Source: CAZXGD01 sp046350455 (GTDB lineage: Bacteria > Planctomycetota > Phycisphaerae > Phycisphaerales > SM1A02). From it: a stretch of DNA of 59,767 nucleotides. Below, piece after piece: positions 33,293 through 42,452 of the stretch. The stretch covers positions 1 to 59,767 of the forward strand of contig JAXMAM010000019.1 of NCBI GenBank assembly GCA_046350455.1, given 5' to 3'. Each line of letters begins with the position of its first letter. The stretch's first letter is position 1. The translations under genes were made by a program, and so were the position numbers. The notes under the pieces are model-generated. The model was not told the DNA's origin, did no database searches, and was given only the letters and a program-made list of their open reading frames with translations.

Positions 33293-33366
33293 GGCGACCG
33301 TAGCTCAGTTGGCAGAGCACCTGGTTGTGGTCCAGGACGTCGCGGGTTCGAGCCCCGTCGGTCGCC
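33293..33366 (+). tRNA. tRNA-His (GTG)
   Basis: Acceptor GCGACCG/CGGTCGC, with the extra G at position -1 (33293) opposite C73 (33366), the identity pair of His. Anticodon stem CCTGG/CCAGG with loop TTGTGGT (GTG); T arm GCGGG-TTCGAGC-CCCGT. CCA is not encoded. Confidence 0.95.
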
Positions 33367-33396
33367 CTTTCTCGCCTGCTGTGGCAGGCCTGCCCC

Positions 33397-34272
33397 ATGC
33401 TGCTGGCCGCTGTCCAACCTGACTTGGCCTGGCAGGACAAGCCCGCTAATTGGTCTGTGATTGGCCAGATGGTGACCGCTGCGGCCCTGCCTGCTGGCAG
33501 CCTGGTGGCCCTCCCAGAACTTGCCGATACCGGATTCACCATGGACGCTGCCGCAGTGCTCGCGGGCGACTCGCTGGGGTCAGCCCAGACGTTGGCCAAG
33601 GCGTGCGGTTGCATCGTGGTGGCTGGGCATGGGGCGGAAGCGGTGGGCACGCCAACCAGCTCGAGTGCCGGCGCGCACCCCAGCGCCGAATCCCGCGCGC
33701 CAGCGTCCCGCCCCGCTCCGCCACGCAACGTGGCTTCGGTCATCAGCGCGGCGGGCGATGTGCTTGGCCAATATGCCAAGGTCCATTTGTTCAGCCCCGG
33801 AGGCGAGGCTGGTGTCTACCGCGCTGGCGACTCGCTGACGGTGGTGCCTGTGCCTGCAGCGGACGGCGTCTGGAAGGTGTGCCCGCTCATCTGCTACGAC
33901 CTGCGGTTTCCGGAACTCTTCAGGATGGCAGCACTTGCGGGCGCTGAGGTGTTTGTGGTTGGGGCCAGCTGGCCAGCAGTCCGAGCGCACCACTGGCGGG
34001 CCCTGACCATCGCACGCGCCATTGAAAATCAGGCCTTTGTGGTGGCCTGCAACCGCGTGGGGCATGACCCACACAGCAGCTATGTGGGTGGCTCGCTGAT
34101 TGTGGGGCCAGATGGCACGGTGCTTGCTGAGGCAGGCGACGCACCGTGTGTGCTGACTGCCAACGCAGACCGAGCAGAGCTCCTCCGATGGCGCGACAAG
34201 TTCCCGGCCCTTCGCGATGCGCATCGTGGATTGCTCGGTGATCTCCGAGTGGAAATCACGCCGATGAGTTGA
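33397..34272 (+). CDS. nitrilase-superfamily amidase (omega-amidase / Nit2-like)
   Basis: 291 aa from ATG at 33397 (MLLAAVQPDLAWQ). The carbon-nitrogen hydrolase triad is visible: Glu in ALPELADTGFT, Lys in YAKVHLFSPGGE and Cys in PLICYDLRFPELFRM. This layout, with CYDLRFPE, is typical of omega-amidases, which hydrolyse 2-oxoglutaramate or 2-oxosuccinamate, and of some formamidase-like proteins. An Ala/Pro/Ser-rich insert (TPTSSSAGAHPSAESRAPASR) interrupts the fold at about residues 80-110 and is unusual. tRNA-His lies 31 bp upstream. Confidence 0.9.
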   Translation: MLLAAVQPDLAWQDKPANWSVIGQMVTAAALPAGSLVALPELADTGFTMDAAAVLAGDSLGSAQTLAKACGCIVVAGHGAEAVGTPTSSSAGAHPSAESRAPASRPAPPRNVASVISAAGDVLGQYAKVHLFSPGGEAGVYRAGDSLTVVPVPAADGVWKVCPLICYDLRFPELFRMAALAGAEVFVVGASWPAVRAHHWRALTIARAIENQAFVVACNRVGHDPHSSYVGGSLIVGPDGTVLAEAGDAPCVLTANADRAELLRWRDKFPALRDAHRGLLGDLRVEITPMS

Positions 34273-34400
34273 CGGGGAGCGTGCGCGCTCTACACTCCGC
34301 GCGCAAGCGAGCGGTTGTGGCAGCAAGCAGTGCATCGCGTGTGTGCGCCGTGCGCGATTGCGAAGACCGCTGGTTCTGATCGCAGGAGGCGAGAAAGAAC

Positions 34401-35132
34401 ATGATGCAACACACAGCAGGCACCTTGTGGGACGGCGTCGAAGCGGAGGAATCGCTGGCGCAGCCGCTGCAGAAACTGATTCGTTCGGCCTACTTTTCAG
34501 GGGGTGGCGAAGTTGCGATGCGCTACCGCGTGAGCGTGGACGATGTGCTGGAGCATCTGCTGCGCGCGGGTGCGTCGCGCATGCCGCGCCCTGAGCGTGC
34601 AGCAGACAACGTGCGCTGCGTGATCCACGCAGCCGCGCTGGTGCGTGGTGACGCGCAGGCGTGGGCTGACTTGTTGAACGCGCTGGCACCCAGCTTTGAC
34701 CGCGCCTGTGCAGCGCGCCTGGACCCCGTGCGCGGCATCGCCTTTGCCCGCAGGTTCTGGATGGACCTTCGCGCCACCTCCACCGACCAGGTGGTGACGG
34801 CTGCGGCACATGGGACACACGGGGTGCACGGGGTGCACGGGACACACGGGGCGCACGCAGCACATGCAGCGCGCGGCACGCACGCGGCACAGGGAGTGCA
34901 TGCGGCTTCACAGCAGCCTGCGTCCCGGAACCATGGCACGCGTGCGCCAGACTTGCGGCAGTACACCGGCGCCCGCCCCATGCGTTACTGGCTGGCAGAG
35001 CGGCTGCTTGGCAGCCTGGAAATGGAGCTTGGGCGTGCTGCGCACCCTGCCCCGCGCCTTGACAGGGCGGCTGGGTCGCGTACCCTTCGTATTCCACGTC
35101 CGGTGATCACCGCAGAGGCCAAGGCAACCTAA
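34401..35132 (+). CDS. sigma-70 region-2-like protein with His-rich repeat insert, no region 4
   Basis: 243 aa, ATG at 34401 with AGGAGG about 12 nt upstream. ALVRGDAQAWADLLNALAPSFDRACAARLD followed by GIAFARRFWMDLRA recalls region 2.1-2.2 of ECF sigma factors, and DLRQYTGARPMRYWLAERLLGSLEMEL recalls region 2.3-2.4. Between them is a repeat-coded insert, HGTHGVHGVHGTHGAHAAH and more, rich in His/Gly/Ala. The protein ends soon after the region-2-like part, so the region 4 HTH of a sigma factor is missing. The resemblance is weak and read by eye; alternatively a regulator that borrowed the fold. tRNA-Phe follows. Confidence 0.5.
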   Translation: MMQHTAGTLWDGVEAEESLAQPLQKLIRSAYFSGGGEVAMRYRVSVDDVLEHLLRAGASRMPRPERAADNVRCVIHAAALVRGDAQAWADLLNALAPSFDRACAARLDPVRGIAFARRFWMDLRATSTDQVVTAAAHGTHGVHGVHGTHGAHAAHAARGTHAAQGVHAASQQPASRNHGTRAPDLRQYTGARPMRYWLAERLLGSLEMELGRAAHPAPRLDRAAGSRTLRIPRPVITAEAKAT

Positions 35133-35178
35133 GCCGCACCCCCTGCTCCGTGAGGATCGGACGACAATTTGATCTCGG

Positions 35179-35251
35179 GGCAACTTAGCTCAGTTGGTAG
35201 AGCACCGCATTGAAAATGCGGGTGTCCGCGGTTCAAGTCCGCGAGTTGCCA
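35179..35251 (+). tRNA. tRNA-Phe (GAA)
   Basis: Acceptor GGCAACT/AGTTGCC, D arm GCTC/GAGC, anticodon stem CCGCA/TGCGG with loop TTGAAAA (GAA), T arm CCGCG-GTTCAAG-TCCGCG type. Discriminator A. CCA not encoded. A terminator follows at 35266. Confidence 0.94.
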
Positions 35252-35265
35252 TTCCCCACCCACCC

Positions 35266-35296
35266 AAGCCCGCACCTGCGGGCTTGCAGTGTTTTT
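35266..35296 (+). terminator. rho-independent terminator of tRNA-Phe
   Basis: Perfect 8-bp stem AAGCCCGC/GCGGGCTT with ACCT loop, then GCAGTGTTTTT. It ends the tRNA transcript before phnA, whose start lies 149 bp further on. Confidence 0.75.
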
Positions 35297-35445
35297 GGAG
35301 TGGTGTGACTTCGCTGAACTGGAGGCGCAAAGAATCCCGTTCTCGCGCAGAGCGTGCGGCCGTCGCAGGGGAAACCTCCACACGCAAGGAAGGCCGCACT
35401 CCCGCAACGTACGCTCCGCACCATCCACGCCAGCCAGGAGCACCA

Positions 35446-35679
35446 TTGAGCGAAGAAGACGAATGGACAGTCATCACCAAGGACAGCAACGGCAACATCC
35501 TGAAGGACGGTGACGCAGTGGTGGTGATCAAGGACCTGGACGTGAAGGGCGCCAAGACCACCATCAAGCGCGGCACCACCTACAAGAACATCCGCACCAC
35601 CTCCAGCGCAGAGGAGATCGAGGTGCGCGAGGGCAAGGCGGTCTGGGTGCTGAAGACCTGCTTCGTCAAGAAGGCATGA
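35446..35679 (+). CDS. phnA: PhnA / YjdM domain protein
   Basis: 77 aa from TTG at 35446, chosen because CCAGGAG lies 5 nt upstream and the homologous part starts there; the open frame extends upstream into the tRNA but that is not coding. EWTVITKDSNGNILKDGDAVVVIKDLDVKG, KRGTTYKNIR and GKAVWVLKTCFVKK match the C-terminal domain of PhnA/YjdM proteins. The zinc-ribbon N-terminus of longer PhnA proteins is absent. Despite the historic name its link to phosphonate breakdown is not established; its role is unknown. Cytoplasmic. Confidence 0.85.
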   Translation: MSEEDEWTVITKDSNGNILKDGDAVVVIKDLDVKGAKTTIKRGTTYKNIRTTSSAEEIEVREGKAVWVLKTCFVKKA

Positions 35680-35855
35680 CTGGCTGAGCCAGATCCGCGC
35701 GCACCCGCCGATAACTGCTTTCTGCGCAAATTCGGCGAACCTGGCATGGCTCGGACCCTCTTTCAGGTCCATACTCCCTCCTCTCACTGGAGGTTTGGGC
35801 ATCGGGGCTGAGCGCTTTGGAGCGCTGCTGTGTTTTCCCTTCCGAGGCTCCCTCC

Positions 35856-36485
35856 ATGACCCGCATCCACACGATCACCTCCTTGGCCGCAGCCCTTTGC
35901 GTGGCTGCTGCCGCCACCGCCTCCTCCACCACCGCTACCTACCTCGGCACCAACGGCGTCGAAGGCCTGGGTTCCTACAACGCGGTGGTGACCTACGACT
36001 ACTCCGGTGGGTCGAGCGCGATCCTTACGGTGTTCCTGAGCAATACCACGAGCGCTTCGACTGGCGGATACATCACCGCGCTTGCTCTCACGGCTGCGGG
36101 CGCTTCCAGCGTGAGCTTGAGCAGCTCTACATCTGCAGCGTTCAACGGGCTGAACGGCCCGGTCGAGGCGAACCCCTTTGGCAACTTCGTCGGCGGGGCC
36201 TCGACCAGCGACAGCTGGCTGGGTGGCGGGTCCCCCACCAACGGCATCAGCGTGGGCAACTCTGCGACGTTTGTCTTCAACCTCACCGGACTGGCCTCCA
36301 ACCTGGCCTCTGTGACAGCTGACACGGTGCTGCAGGCCACTGGCAACAACGGCTTGGTGGTGCGCTTCCGCGGCATGGCAAATGGTGGGTCTGACAAGGT
36401 GATCGCGTATGTGGTGCCTGCCCCCGCTGGTCTGGCCGTGCTGGGCCTGCTGGCCGCGCCCCGCGCACGCCGCCGCCGCGCCTGA
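35856..36485 (+). CDS. PEP-CTERM-like exported protein
   Basis: 209 aa from ATG at 35856. A signal peptide (MTRIHTITSLAAALCVAAAATAS) leads to a Ser/Thr/Gly/Asn-rich beta domain with no Cys. The C-terminus VVPAPAGLAVLGLLAAPRARRRRA is the tripartite sorting signal of the PEP-CTERM kind in its planctomycete form: VPAPAG motif, short hydrophobic span, Arg cluster. It should be recognised by an exosortase, but no exosortase gene is in the window. Likely an extracellular or matrix protein. Confidence 0.85.
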   Translation: MTRIHTITSLAAALCVAAAATASSTTATYLGTNGVEGLGSYNAVVTYDYSGGSSAILTVFLSNTTSASTGGYITALALTAAGASSVSLSSSTSAAFNGLNGPVEANPFGNFVGGASTSDSWLGGGSPTNGISVGNSATFVFNLTGLASNLASVTADTVLQATGNNGLVVRFRGMANGGSDKVIAYVVPAPAGLAVLGLLAAPRARRRRA

Positions 36486-36619
36486 TCCACGCGTCGCCTC
36501 GCCCCGCCTGGACACTGCGCAGACACACCAAGTGCGTCTGTGTATCACCAGTGATGCAATGTTCCACGAAAGCGTGGAGCCCGCTTGAGGGCTGAGCTGC
36601 CCCGGCCGACAGAGGCGGC

Positions 36620-36937
36620 ATGCTGTCCCGTTCTGCCACGCAGTACGCCGCGGTGGTGCGGTGGACCATGCCAAACGGCCGGTCCACCGAGCGCCAGTTT
36701 CAAGCGGTGGTCGAAGGCCAAGGCCCGGCTCGCCACTACACGGTGAGCTGGCTGGCCGACGACAGCGGCTCGTGCGTGGAGGGCACCATGATGACCGGGC
36801 CAGGCCAGTGCGAGCGGTGCCTCCTGGGGGACATCCTGCTGGACCTGGTGCCGTCGGACGCCCGCCCGCCCTTTGAGGTGGAGTTTGAACACTGGAACGG
36901 CGAGGATCCGCCCACCCAGTGTGTGTGCCGCGACTGA
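36620..36937 (+). CDS. small protein with Cys pairs, unknown
   Basis: 105 aa. Contains QYAAVVRWTMPNGRSTERQFQAVVEGQ, a beta-rich stretch, then GSCVEGTMMTGPGQCERCLLGDILLDLVPSD and ends in FEHWNGEDPPTQCVCRD. The CxxC pairs CERC and CVC could bind metal or form disulfides. No signal peptide, no recognised family. ATG at 36620; the frame shows a codon bias like its neighbours. Confidence 0.6.
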   Translation: MLSRSATQYAAVVRWTMPNGRSTERQFQAVVEGQGPARHYTVSWLADDSGSCVEGTMMTGPGQCERCLLGDILLDLVPSDARPPFEVEFEHWNGEDPPTQCVCRD

Positions 36938-37077
36938 GCGCACCACGGAGCGGGAGCCGCCGCCAACCCGGCCGGGGGCCTGCCTGCGCGGCCTGCAGGA
37001 ATCAGATCAACTTTGATCGCATTTTTGCATGCGGCCAAGCCGACCCCCCTGCGAGCCGCCGTTGGTACTTTCCCCCT

Positions 37078-38028
37078 GTGACCCCGCACGCAGACGCGGC
37101 CCAGCTGCGCCGAGAAATCCTGCGCTGGATGGACCCGCCGGCTGGTGACCGGGGTGGCCGCATCGCAGGCCGGCAGATCCGCCGCCTGGTGCAGGCGCTG
37201 GACGCCCCCACCGGCCGCGAAGACCTCTACCTGAGCGCGCTGGCAGAAGCCCAGTTCGCCCGCCGCATGCTGCTGGCTGGCTGCCATCTGGAAGTGGAGG
37301 CCCGCACCCCGTCTGGCCGCCACGCAGACTTCCGCGTGCAAGCACCTGATGCCCGGTTCTTTGTGCATGTGAAGCGGCTGACCGTGGAGCCGCCGCACAC
37401 ACCCACTCCACCGCTGCCCGATGCGCTCCGCGCGCTGGAGACTGTTCACCGCCCCGTGACGCTGGGTGTGCGCTGGGCGGACGCTGCCCCAGAGGGCCTG
37501 ACCTTGCTGGCTGAAGAAGCTGCTGCCTTTGCCCGCCAAGCCAGCGTGGGTGACGAGCTGGTGGTACGGGATGAGGCTGGCCGCTGGGTGGGCGCCTGCC
37601 GTCTGTTGCCCCAACCTGTGCCAGGCACGCACCTCCAGGTGCAGCCTGGCCTGGATCCAGAGTGGGACGCTGCCGTGCCGCGCGCGCAGCGTCTTCTGCG
37701 GCGCGCGTTCAGCCAGTTCATGCCGGGTGCGCCCAATGTGGTGTGCATCGTGGGTGACGGCCCCGGCAGCGAGCAGGCGGTGGAGACTGCGCTCCTGGGC
37801 ACCGTGGTGGAGCGCTGGGATCAGTTCCCGCCGCGGGGCCAGCGTGTGGCGCATGGCCGCGCAGAGGACGGCTTCTGGTCACGCGGCCAGTACCAGAGCA
37901 GCGCGCTGGTGGCGTGGCTGCCCTTTGCAGGTGATGGCCCAGGCCGAGTGTGGCGCCGCGCTGGCCACCCGCATGACGCTGCAAGCGCGGCCGCAGAGGC
38001 CACGCTCCACCGCGCGCTGGGGGCGTGA
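37078..38028 (+). CDS. unknown protein with a PD-(D/E)XK-like segment
   Basis: 316 aa from GTG at 37078; the frame is open upstream but that segment is short, Cys-rich and not protein-like. Residues about 55-110 read EDLYLSALAEAQFARRMLLAGCHLEVE, TPSGRHADFRVQA and RFFVHVKRLTVEPPH. The order Glu, then GRHADFRV, then HVK fits the E...D...(D/E/Q)xK core of restriction-endonuclease-like folds, with HVK in place of ExK. The second half (about 170-316) has no motif. The call is structural inference by eye. Convergent with hflX. Confidence 0.55.
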   Translation: MTPHADAAQLRREILRWMDPPAGDRGGRIAGRQIRRLVQALDAPTGREDLYLSALAEAQFARRMLLAGCHLEVEARTPSGRHADFRVQAPDARFFVHVKRLTVEPPHTPTPPLPDALRALETVHRPVTLGVRWADAAPEGLTLLAEEAAAFARQASVGDELVVRDEAGRWVGACRLLPQPVPGTHLQVQPGLDPEWDAAVPRAQRLLRRAFSQFMPGAPNVVCIVGDGPGSEQAVETALLGTVVERWDQFPPRGQRVAHGRAEDGFWSRGQYQSSALVAWLPFAGDGPGRVWRRAGHPHDAASAAAEATLHRALGA

Positions 38029-38086
38029 GGGCAGGCGCGCCCACGGCCACTCGCGCGCCTGCCTGCCGGCGGCGGGCCGCCGCATC

Positions 38087-39508
38087 TCACTCCCCGACTG
38101 CGTACGTGTCGTGCGGCCGAGCACGCGCTGGCGCCGTGCTGGGCACTGGCGGCCAGATGGTGGCCAACGCCTCGTGCGGCGGCAGCCCATCCACCAGCAT
38201 GCGCGCGCCACCCGCCAGCAGCTGCTCCAGCTGCCGCCGGCCAATCTCCACGCGGAGCTGCACGTGCGTGTCGGTCCAGTTGCGCTCCGTTACAGGCACG
38301 CGCTTCTCGATGAAGTCCACCGTGCGCCCATCCTGCAGCGGCACGCTCAAGACGCACGCGCGGCTGTCGCCACGCATCAGCCCCAGCACGCGCTGGTTGA
38401 GCGCGTCCATGCCTTCGCCAGTCTTGGCTGACACTGGAAGCGCGTCTGGCTCGCGGGCCAGCCATTCTTGCAGCCGGGTGTCTGGGCCATCTTCACGCTG
38501 CCAGGTCTGGGCCAGGCGGTCCACCTGGTTCAGGAGCAGCAGCCGCGGCTGGCCCTGCGCACCAATCTCATCCAGCACCGAGCGCACCACGTCCAGCTGC
38601 CGCGGCGCGTTGCGGTCCGCCACGTCCACCACGATGAGGAGCACATGGCTGCTCACCGCGTCCTGCAGCGTGGCGCGGAAGCTGGCCACCAGGTTGTGCG
38701 GCAGCCTCCGCACAAACCCAACGGTGTCGCTGAGCAGCACGGTGTTGCCACCGCCCACGTTCCACGCCTCCACGCGCGTGCCCAGCGTGGCAAAGAGCTT
38801 GTCGGCGGCGTACGCCCCGCCGGTGGTCAGCCGGTTGAAGATGCTGCTCTTGCCGGCATTGGTGTAGCCCACCAGCGCAGCGGTGAAGTGGTCGGTGCGG
38901 CGCTGCATCACCTCGCGGTTGCGGCGCGCCTCGATCTCATGCAGTTCGCGGCGCAGCTTGTCCAGCTTGGCCTTCACGATGCGGCGGTCAATCTCGATCT
39001 GCTGCTCACCCGGGCCGCGCGTGCCCACGCCCATGGGTGCGCCGCCCGTCACCTGGCCCAGGTGGGCCCACATGGCGCGCAGCCGCGGTGCGGTGTATTC
39101 CAGCTGTGCGATCTCCACCTGCAGCTGCGCCTGCCGGGTGGTGGCCCGGTTGGCAAAGATGTCCAGGATGAGCTCGCTGCGGTCAATCACCTTCAGGCTG
39201 AGCACCTTCTCCAGCTCAGCCACCTGGCTGGGGGCCAGCTCGTTGTCGAATATCACCACCCGCGCTTCCTGCTCCTTGCACAGGGCAGCCAGCTCCTCCA
39301 ACTTGCCCTTGCCCAGGTAGGTCTTGCCGCGCGGCGCCTCGCGGTTCTGCTCCAGCGTGGCCACCACGCGCACGCCAGCGGTCTCTGCCAGCGCGCGCAG
39401 CTCGCCCAGCGGGTCGGCATGGTCAAAGTCGTCGCCAGGCAGGTGCACGCCCACCAGCACGGCCGGCTCGATACGAATGTCCACGTCGCCGTGCTTGCCA
39501 GTCTCCAT
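38087..39508 (-). CDS. hflX: GTPase HflX
   Basis: 473 aa. N-terminal HflX domain with VFDNELAPSQVAELEKVLSLKVIDRSELILDIFANRATT and the GPGEQQIEIDRR segment, then the G domain: G1 VGYTNAGKSSIFNRL, switch region SDTVGFVRRLPHNLVASF and G4 NQVD (the usual K is Q). A C-terminal helix-rich tail follows. HflX binds the 50S subunit and can split stalled ribosomes. Starts at 39508, divergent from ctpA with 41 bp between the two starts. Confidence 0.93.
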   Translation of the reverse strand: METGKHGDVDIRIEPAVLVGVHLPGDDFDHADPLGELRALAETAGVRVVATLEQNREAPRGKTYLGKGKLEELAALCKEQEARVVIFDNELAPSQVAELEKVLSLKVIDRSELILDIFANRATTRQAQLQVEIAQLEYTAPRLRAMWAHLGQVTGGAPMGVGTRGPGEQQIEIDRRIVKAKLDKLRRELHEIEARRNREVMQRRTDHFTAALVGYTNAGKSSIFNRLTTGGAYAADKLFATLGTRVEAWNVGGGNTVLLSDTVGFVRRLPHNLVASFRATLQDAVSSHVLLIVVDVADRNAPRQLDVVRSVLDEIGAQGQPRLLLLNQVDRLAQTWQREDGPDTRLQEWLAREPDALPVSAKTGEGMDALNQRVLGLMRGDSRACVLSVPLQDGRTVDFIEKRVPVTERNWTDTHVQLRVEIGRRQLEQLLAGGARMLVDGLPPHEALATIWPPVPSTAPARARPHDTYAVGE

Positions 39509-39549
39509 CGCGCCGATTCTAGGGGGTGGGCGCTCCTATCATCGGGGCC

Positions 39550-41325
39550 ATGGACGTGTGCACGGTGAGTCTGATGGCAGCCCTGGCGCTGTGGCAGCAG
39601 GACGGCAGCTCGCAGCTGGGCAGCGCGCAGGCGGGCAGCGCGCAGGCGGGCAACGCGCAGGCGAGCAGCACGCCAGCGGCCAGTTCCGCTGCCGCGCGGG
39701 CCGGCTCGCCATACGCGTGGTTCGATCCGATCATTGATCTGCGCGCGCTTCTCATGGCTGGCTTTGTGGATCCACCCGACGCAGAGGCCATGCAGCAGGC
39801 TGCGCTGGATGCCATGGCCCGCGCGCTGCGCGATCCATACACCGTCTACGTGCCCCCCACCGCAGAGGGCCAGCTCCGCCGCCAGCTGAGCGGCAGCTAC
39901 GTGGGCATCGGCGTGGAGCTGGATCTGAATGACAACCGGCCTGTGGTCATCAGCACGTTGGATGACTCGCCCGCCATGGATGCTGGCCTCCTTCCAGGCG
40001 ACGTGCTGCTGGACGTGGATGGCCGCAGCACGGAAGGGGTGGACGCACTGGGCCTGGAGCAGCTCCTTCCTGGCGAGGCTGGAACCACCGTGCGCCTCCG
40101 CGTGCGCCGCGCGGACGGCGCAGAGCGCACGCTGGACGTGGTGCGGCGGCAGATCGAGTCGCGCAGCGTGAAGGGGCTGTCGCGCGAAGGCGACGGATGG
40201 CGCTACATCATGGACGGCGACCGGCACGTGGGCTATGCGCGCATCGCGCAGTTCACAGACCGGACCGCCGCGGAGCTGGACGCAGCGCTGGCCAACATGC
40301 GCGGTCATGGCCTCAGCGGGCTCATCCTGGACCTGCGCGGCAACGGTGGTGGTTCGCTGGATGCGGCAGTGCAGGTGGCGGATCGCTTCCTGGCGCAGGG
40401 TGGCATCGTGAGCCTGAAGGGCCGTGGCGACCGCGGCCGCACCTGGGACGCCACAGCCAGTCCGGAAGATGTGCAAGTGCCGTTGGTGATCCTGGTGAAC
40501 CAGGGCACCGCGAGCGCCAGCGAGGTGGTGGCTGGCGCGCTGCAGGACAACAATCGGGCCAAGATCATCGGCGCGCGCAGCTATGGCAAGGGCAGCGTGC
40601 AGGAGGTGCGCGCGCTGCCAGACGGCGCTGGCATGCTGAAGATGACCACTGCGCGGTACTACCTGCCCAGCGGCCGCACCGTGGCGCGCACGCCCGGCAG
40701 CAGCCGCTGGGGTGTGGAGCCAGACAGCGGGTTCCACGTGCCCATGACCGAAGCGCAGATGCTGGCCAACGGCGCTGCGCGGCACACGTGGGAGGCCGCA
40801 GGCGGCGGAGCCTCGGGTGGCGCAGGCGCGGGCGGCACAGGCGCGGGCGGCGCGGGCGGCGCAGGCGCGGCCGCGGGCGGCGGCGCTGCGGCAGCGCAGC
40901 CCGTGGCGGTGCAGTGGGCGGATCCAGCGTGGATCCGCACGCAGGCGAGCGATCCGCAGCTGGCTGCAGCGCTGGAGGCCATGCAGGGGTACGTGGACCG
41001 CGGCGAGTGGCCAGTGGTGGGCGACCTCTCGGGCACCATCGGCGCAGTCAACGATGAACTCCGCGCGCAGCTGGACCTGCGCCGCCGCCTCCTGGCAGAG
41101 CTAGCCAAGACAGAGCGCAGCATCACCACGCTGCGCTCACAGGGCGCTGGGGTGGATGATCCCGTGCTGGGCGCAGACGCTGTGCTGATTGACGGCGAAC
41201 TGGTCATCCGCGACCGTGATGGCCGCGAAGTGGCGCGCGTGCAGATCAAGGACCCCGATGCGCTGCGCAAGGCCATGCGCGAGGTAGGCACCCCAGCCAA
41301 GAAGGCCGCCCCGGAAGGCCCATGA
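39550..41325 (+). CDS. ctpA: S41 carboxy-terminal processing peptidase
   Basis: 591 aa from ATG at 39550. The N-terminus has a weak signal or hydrophobic segment (MDVCTVSLMAALALWQQ) followed by repeats GSAQAGSAQAGNAQAS. A PDZ domain follows (about 100-180: YVGIGVELDLND, DSPAMDAGLLPGDVLLDVDG). The protease core has LILDLRGNGGGSLDAAVQVADRFL, the catalytic Ser in NQGTASASEVVAGALQDNNR and Lys in ARSYGKGSVQEV. An Ala/Gly tract (GGGASGGAGAGGTGAGG) precedes a C-terminal helical domain. Likely periplasmic. Its stop overlaps tsaD by ATGA. Confidence 0.92.
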   Translation: MDVCTVSLMAALALWQQDGSSQLGSAQAGSAQAGNAQASSTPAASSAAARAGSPYAWFDPIIDLRALLMAGFVDPPDAEAMQQAALDAMARALRDPYTVYVPPTAEGQLRRQLSGSYVGIGVELDLNDNRPVVISTLDDSPAMDAGLLPGDVLLDVDGRSTEGVDALGLEQLLPGEAGTTVRLRVRRADGAERTLDVVRRQIESRSVKGLSREGDGWRYIMDGDRHVGYARIAQFTDRTAAELDAALANMRGHGLSGLILDLRGNGGGSLDAAVQVADRFLAQGGIVSLKGRGDRGRTWDATASPEDVQVPLVILVNQGTASASEVVAGALQDNNRAKIIGARSYGKGSVQEVRALPDGAGMLKMTTARYYLPSGRTVARTPGSSRWGVEPDSGFHVPMTEAQMLANGAARHTWEAAGGGASGGAGAGGTGAGGAGGAGAAAGGGAAAAQPVAVQWADPAWIRTQASDPQLAAALEAMQGYVDRGEWPVVGDLSGTIGAVNDELRAQLDLRRRLLAELAKTERSITTLRSQGAGVDDPVLGADAVLIDGELVIRDRDGREVARVQIKDPDALRKAMREVGTPAKKAAPEGP

Positions 41326-42452
41326 GCGCGCGCGGAGGACCACAGAGCCAGCGGCCGCAGCCTGCGCAGCCACCGCTGCGCGAGGGCGCGCTCATTCTGG
41401 GCCTGGAGACCAGCTGTGATGAGACTGCAGCCAGCGTGGTGTCCGTGGAGCATGGGCGGCTGCGCGTGCGCAGCAACACTGTCTCTTCGCAGAACGAGGT
41501 GCATGAACGCTTCGCGGGCGTGGTGCCAGAGCTGGCCAGCCGCGCGCACCTGGAGCGCCTCCTGCCCGTGCTGCACACAGCGCTGGAGCAGGCGGGCGCC
41601 ACGCTCCAGGACATCCACGCAGTGGCTGTGGGCCATCGCCCAGGGTTGATCGGCTCACTCCTGGTGGGCACGGCGGCTGCCAAGGCGCTGGCCTGGAGCC
41701 GCAACCTGCCCCTCCTGGGTGTGGACCACGTGGCCGCCCACCTGGTGGCTGGCCTCCTGGACGCAGAACCTGTGCAGTGGCCAGCACTGGGGCTGGTGGT
41801 CTCTGGCGGGCACACCCACCTCCTCCACGCAGACAGCCCGCTCCACCTGCGCGTCCTGGGCCGCACTGTGGACGACGCTGTAGGCGAGGCCTTTGACAAG
41901 GCCGCGGTCATGCTGAACCTGGGCTACCCCGGAGGCCCGCGCCTGGACGCAGCCAGCGACGGAGGCAACGACACCGCGGTGGCATTCCCCCTGCCCACGC
42001 TGCACGAACACAGCGACCGCCAGGGCCGGACAGACGTGAGCCCCGCCCTCTGCTTCAGCTTCAGCGGCCTGAAGACAGCGCTGCTCTACCAGGTGCGCGG
42101 CGTGCCACCAGTGCCAGGCAGGCCTGCGCCGCCACCACCTGCCCCGCTGACACCAGATCGCGTGCGCGATCTGTGCGCCTCATTCCAGCGCGCTGCGGTG
42201 GCGCAAGTGGTGGACCGCACCCGAAAGGCGCTGGTGCAGTCCACCACTCGGACCCTCCTGGTGGGAGGCGGCGTCTCCGCCAATCGCCGCCTGCGGACAG
42301 AGCTGTCCGCGCTGGCCCACCAGCACAGCGCTGAGCTGCGCCTGCCACCGTTGCCGTACTGCATGGACAACGCAGCCATGATTGCAGGGTTGGCGCACTA
42401 CCGCCTTGCTGCAGATCAGGCAGACCCGTGGTGGTTGGCGCCAAGCCCGCGC

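Noticed and set aside
35179..35445. Longer N-terminus for PhnA starting within tRNA-Phe
   Set aside because: It would read through a tRNA and a terminator; a TTG with a strong Shine-Dalgarno at 35446 begins exactly at the conserved domain.
37618..37628. An isolated GTGCCAGGCAC inside the PD-(D/E)XK-like gene
   Set aside because: Core palindrome only; the GAAA/TTTC ends and GGGTGTCCC part are absent, so it is not counted as a family member, though an eroded copy is possible.
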